The notes under the pieces: model-generated
What the model was told of the DNA's origin: nothing
The model's database searches: none
The model's input: only the letters and a program-made list of their open reading frames with translations
In this document: piece by piece, positions 5,824 to 8,303 of the stretch
Position numbering within the stretch: position 1 is the first letter of the stretch
How the letters are laid out: each line of letters opens with the position of its first letter
DNA from: a bacterium UBP12_UBA5184
Lineage (GTDB): Bacteria; Vulcanimicrobiota; Vulcanimicrobiia; Vulcanimicrobiales; Vulcanimicrobiaceae
Direction of reading: 5' to 3'
Length of the DNA stretch: 8,303 nt
Assembly (NCBI GenBank): GCA_002413145.1
Contig: DHWK01000108.1
Span: forward strand, 762-9,064
Made by a program: the position numbers and the translations under genes

Positions 5824-7626
5824 ATGCGCATCGAACAGAACGTCATTCGCGAGATCGTCGCGCGGATCGACATCGGCAGTTTCATCGGAACCTACGTCGC
5901 CCTCCATAAGCGCGGCAAGGACCTGGTCGGTCTTTGCCCGTTTCACGCGGAAAAGACGCCGTCGTTTCACGTTCATCCCGACAAGGGCTTCTTCAAGTGT
6001 TTCGGGTGCGACGCCAAGGGCGATGTTTTCAAGTTCGTCCAATTGCTCGAAGGCGTTCCCTTTCCCGAGGCCCTGCGCAACCTCGCCAAACGCGCCGGCG
6101 TCGAAATCGAAGAAGAGAGTCCCTCGGCCGCGCGCGCCCGCTCCGAACGCGAACTGATCTTTGCCGCCAACGAAGCCGCTGCGGCGTATTTTCATGAAAC
6201 TTTGAAACTCGGCGCGGAAGGCGAGATCGCGCGCAGCTATTGCGCCGGCCGCGGCCTGAGCCAAGCCTCGATCGACTCGTTTCGGCTCGGTTACGCGCCA
6301 CCACGCTGGGAAGGTCTCGTGGACCGGCTGACCGCTGCCGGCATCGATCTGCGGATCGCCGAGAAGGCCGGCCTCGTCAAGGCGGGTCAGCGCGGTTTTT
6401 ACGATTTTTATCGCGGCCGTTTAATGATTCCGACCTACGCAACGACGGGCGAAGTGATCGCGTTCGGGGGCCGTGCGCTCGACGGCTCGGAACCGAAATA
6501 CGTCAACACCAGCACGACGCCGGTATACACTAAGGGTCGCGCTTTGTTCGCGCTCGAACGAGCGCGCCGAGCGGCGGCGGAGACCGATGCGATCGTCGTC
6601 GTCGAAGGCTATCTCGACTGCATCGCGCTGCACCAAGCGGGGTTCCATCAGGCCGTAGCGTCACTCGGGACCTCGTTCACCGCTGAGCAGGCGAGCGAGT
6701 TGCGCAAATATGCGGAGCGCGTTTTCCTCTGCTTCGACGCCGATTCGGCGGGGACGGCTGCAACCGCGAAGTCCATCGACGTGTTGATAACGGCGGGTTG
6801 CACAGCCTTCATCGTTGGGCTGCCGCCCGGTGAGGATCCCGACACGTTCATTCGTGCGCACGGCGCCGCCGAGTTCCAGGCTCGGCTCGATGCAGCTTTC
6901 CCCTGGATTCAGTTCAAACTCGATCGCGAGATCGAAGAGATCGTCGCCAAACGCCTTCCCTCCGCGCACGCCGCGCGTACGGCCGAGACGCTCGTTCGCG
7001 CCCTTCCGCGCGAGGAGTGGGATCGCTGGCGAGTCTACGCCGCGGGTCGCCTGGGACTTGCGGTAGACGACCTCCGCAAGAGTCGTTTCCTCGAAAATCC
7101 CGCAAACTTTGGGCCGCGGCACGGCGGTCCGAACTTCGTCCGTCACGTCGCCCCCGTCGCCGAACCGCCGCGCGTCGAGCGCGACATCTTGACGACCCTG
7201 CTCGACGAACCGGGGCTCGTCGCCGAATACGCCGCACGGATTCCCATCACAATCTTCAAGGACGAGCGCTACGCCGAGATCTACCGCCACTTGCTCGATG
7301 CCGCCGATCGCCTGGCGACGGCGAGCGACGCGCTGGCGGCCTTTGGGGACAACCGGGAGGCCGCCGAGACGGCGATCGCACTGCAGAACCTCGAGCGCTC
7401 GTCGAAAGTGCGTTTTCCCGATAGCGCGGCGCGCCGCGCGCATCTCGACGCCATCGTCGTGCGTCTTGAGGAAGGCGAACTTCTGCGGCGCAAACGAGAA
7501 CTCTCGGAACGGATCGACCGGTTGCTCGAAGCGGGCGGCGCGCTGCCGCCCGAGGAGTGGGACGAGTATCAGAGCCTCGTCCAGCGACTCGACCGCTCCG
7601 CCGGCAAACGGCTGGGCACAAAGTGA
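5824..7626 (+). CDS. dnaG: DNA primase DnaG
   Basis: A 600-residue protein of usual primase length that makes RNA primers for lagging-strand synthesis with DnaB helicase. Its N-terminal CHC2 zinc-binding domain has Cys38, His41, Cys59 and Cys62 (LCPFH and KCFGC). The catalytic core carries EPKYVNTSTTPVYTKG (223-238) and the TOPRIM motifs VVVEGYLD (Glu261) and CFDADSAG (Asp305, Asp307), with PPGEDPDTFI (334-343) after them. The C-terminal part (about 430-600), rich in charged helices, is where the helicase-binding domain belongs. The start MRIEQNVIREI matches where family members begin. An in-frame ATG at 5794 would add ten residues (MARPRVTGLG) and cannot be excluded. A weak purine run (GGGG at 5814-5817) precedes the chosen start. 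It is followed by rpoD, the classic macromolecular synthesis arrangement; rpsU is not upstream here. Confidence 0.96.
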   Translation: MRIEQNVIREIVARIDIGSFIGTYVALHKRGKDLVGLCPFHAEKTPSFHVHPDKGFFKCFGCDAKGDVFKFVQLLEGVPFPEALRNLAKRAGVEIEEESPSAARARSERELIFAANEAAAAYFHETLKLGAEGEIARSYCAGRGLSQASIDSFRLGYAPPRWEGLVDRLTAAGIDLRIAEKAGLVKAGQRGFYDFYRGRLMIPTYATTGEVIAFGGRALDGSEPKYVNTSTTPVYTKGRALFALERARRAAAETDAIVVVEGYLDCIALHQAGFHQAVASLGTSFTAEQASELRKYAERVFLCFDADSAGTAATAKSIDVLITAGCTAFIVGLPPGEDPDTFIRAHGAAEFQARLDAAFPWIQFKLDREIEEIVAKRLPSAHAARTAETLVRALPREEWDRWRVYAAGRLGLAVDDLRKSRFLENPANFGPRHGGPNFVRHVAPVAEPPRVERDILTTLLDEPGLVAEYAARIPITIFKDERYAEIYRHLLDAADRLATASDALAAFGDNREAAETAIALQNLERSSKVRFPDSAARRAHLDAIVVRLEEGELLRRKRELSERIDRLLEAGGALPPEEWDEYQSLVQRLDRSAGKRLGTK

Positions 7627-7674
7627 ACCTGCTCCGTTGGTCGAACACCAAGGGGACTCAAACCGCTCTTCAAC
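7627..7674 (+). other. dnaG-rpoD spacer upstream of the rpoD ribosome binding site
   Basis: This short spacer contains one small perfect inverted repeat, TTGGT-CGAAC-ACCAA at 7637-7651 (5-bp stem, 5-base loop). It is not followed by a T run, so it is not a convincing intrinsic terminator. No clear promoter motif is seen. Read-through from dnaG into rpoD is likely, with any internal rpoD promoter perhaps inside the end of dnaG. Confidence 0.35.
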
Positions 7675-7687
7675 AGAAAGGAGGTGA
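7675..7687 (+). promoter_or_regulatory. Extended Shine-Dalgarno sequence of rpoD
   Basis: AGAAAGGAGGTGA can pair without mismatch over 13 bases with the usual bacterial 16S rRNA 3' end (UCACCUCCUUUCU). It ends 11 bases before the rpoD ATG at 7699 and fixes that start. Most other genes in the window have weak or no Shine-Dalgarno sequences, so this one stands out and suggests strong initiation for the sigma factor. Confidence 0.85.
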
Positions 7688-7698
7688 GATCCAAGATT

Positions 7699-8303
7699 AT
7701 GGCACGCAAGAAGACCAATAGTGCGGCGCAGACTGCGCCGGAAACGACGAGCCCGACCACGCTCGAAGAGGCGATCAAGAAGCTCACCGAGCGCGGCCAG
7801 CGGCTCAAGTCGCTGACCTATGAAGAAATTAACGCCGTCTTCGAAAACGTCGAAGACGTCAATCCCGAGCGCATCGACGAACTCTTCGAAGATTTGGCCG
7901 CGCGCGGCATCGAGGTCGTCGACGAGCAAAAGGAAGAAAAACCGGCCGCCGACGGCGAGGACGCCGACGCGATACCGGCCGGCCTTTCGCTCGACGATCC
8001 GGTCCGGATGTACCTCAAGGAGATCGGTCGCGTCCCACTTCTCTCAATGGAAGAAGAGAAGACGCTGGCGATGGCGATCGAAGCCGGCGAACTCGAGGCA
8101 CAGAAAAACGGCAGCGCGAGCAACGAGACGATCGAACACGGCTTCGAGGCGAAGCGCAAGCTGACGGAGGCGAACCTCCGCCTCGTCGTTTCCATCGCCA
8201 AAAAGTACGTCGGCCGCGGCATGCTGTTCTTGGATCTCATCCAAGAAGGAAATCTCGGCTTGATCCGCGCGGTCGAAAAATTCGACTACCGCAAGGGCTA
8301 CAA
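7699..8303 (+). CDS. rpoD: RNA polymerase primary sigma factor RpoD (sigma-70), 5' part
   Basis: The window holds the first 201 codons; the gene runs off the right edge. A lysine-rich start (MARKK) and a short Thr/Pro linker lead into a region 1.1-like domain at about 21-76 ([11 protein letters not shown] to ARGIEVVDE). An acidic linker (77-97) is followed by region 1.2, [18 protein letters not shown] (99-116). After a short non-conserved insert (about 130-150) region 2 begins: [18 protein letters not shown] (158-175), then [20 protein letters not shown] (177-196), the core-binding part. These are hallmarks of primary sigma factors, which direct RNA polymerase to housekeeping promoters. The insert between 1.2 and 2.1 is short compared with the long non-conserved region in Proteobacteria such as E. 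coli. The -10 and -35 binding parts (2.3 onward, 3, 4) lie outside the window. Confidence 0.96.
   Translation, partial: MARKKTNSAAQTAPETTSPTTLEEAIKKLTERGQRLKSLTYEEINAVFENVEDVNPERIDELFEDLAARGIEVVDEQKEEKPAADGEDADAIPAGLSLDDPVRMYLKEIGRVPLLSMEEEKTLAMAIEAGELEAQKNGSASNETIEHGFEAKRKLTEANLRLVVSIAKKYVGRGMLFLDLIQEGNLGLIRAVEKFDYRKGY

Noticed and set aside
6661..7929. A 422-codon - strand open frame opposite dnaG and the start of rpoD
   Set aside because: It covers the conserved TOPRIM and C-terminal parts of dnaG on the other strand and crosses the rpoD start and its ribosome binding site. It is a GC-driven shadow.

Overview
The window is a gene-dense, GC-rich bacterial chromosome segment. Genes are packed with overlaps or gaps of a few bases, and no tRNA, rRNA, CRISPR array or insertion sequence is visible. 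The dnaG-rpoD pair points to a core chromosomal location. The alanine/arginine-rich, GC-rich coding style would suit a phylum such as Eremiobacterota (WPS-2) or another high-GC soil lineage. That placement is a tentative impression, because no diagnostic marker is complete here.

Region 1 (1-3994, all + strand) reads as one operon. It contains the tail of an unidentified upstream gene, a 61-residue single-pass membrane protein resembling DUF5989, an SGNH/GDSL-type hydrolase with an N-terminal membrane anchor, and an MBOAT acyltransferase of the AlgI/DltB type. A small exported protein of unknown function and an NAD-dependent sugar epimerase/dehydratase (extended SDR) follow. Start/stop overlaps (ATGA at 61-64, ATGA at 1260-1263, TGATG at 2961-2965) and short gaps indicate co-translation. 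The MBOAT + SGNH combination is the known layout of cell-surface polysaccharide O-acetylation machines: the MBOAT moves acyl groups across the membrane and the SGNH protein handles the acyl group outside. The epimerase would supply or modify the nucleotide sugar.

Region 2 (3996-5761, - strand) is a two-gene unit. A P-loop kinase resembling the ribosylnicotinamide-kinase domain of NadR is followed, through a GTGA overlap, by a SAMHD1/dGTPase-type HD phosphohydrolase with a full set of metal and catalytic residues. The unit converges on region 1 with a single base between the two stop codons.

Region 3 (5824-8303, + strand) is the core of the macromolecular synthesis operon: dnaG (primase, complete), then rpoD (primary sigma factor, cut off by the window end in region 2). 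rpoD is preceded by a long Shine-Dalgarno sequence, 13 nt complementary to the usual 3' end of 16S rRNA. The kinase gene and dnaG diverge from about 62 bp.

The observations most worth checking are the coupled NadR-like kinase/HD phosphohydrolase pair, the compact DUF5989-like/SGNH/MBOAT/exported-protein/epimerase operon, and the rpoD leader.
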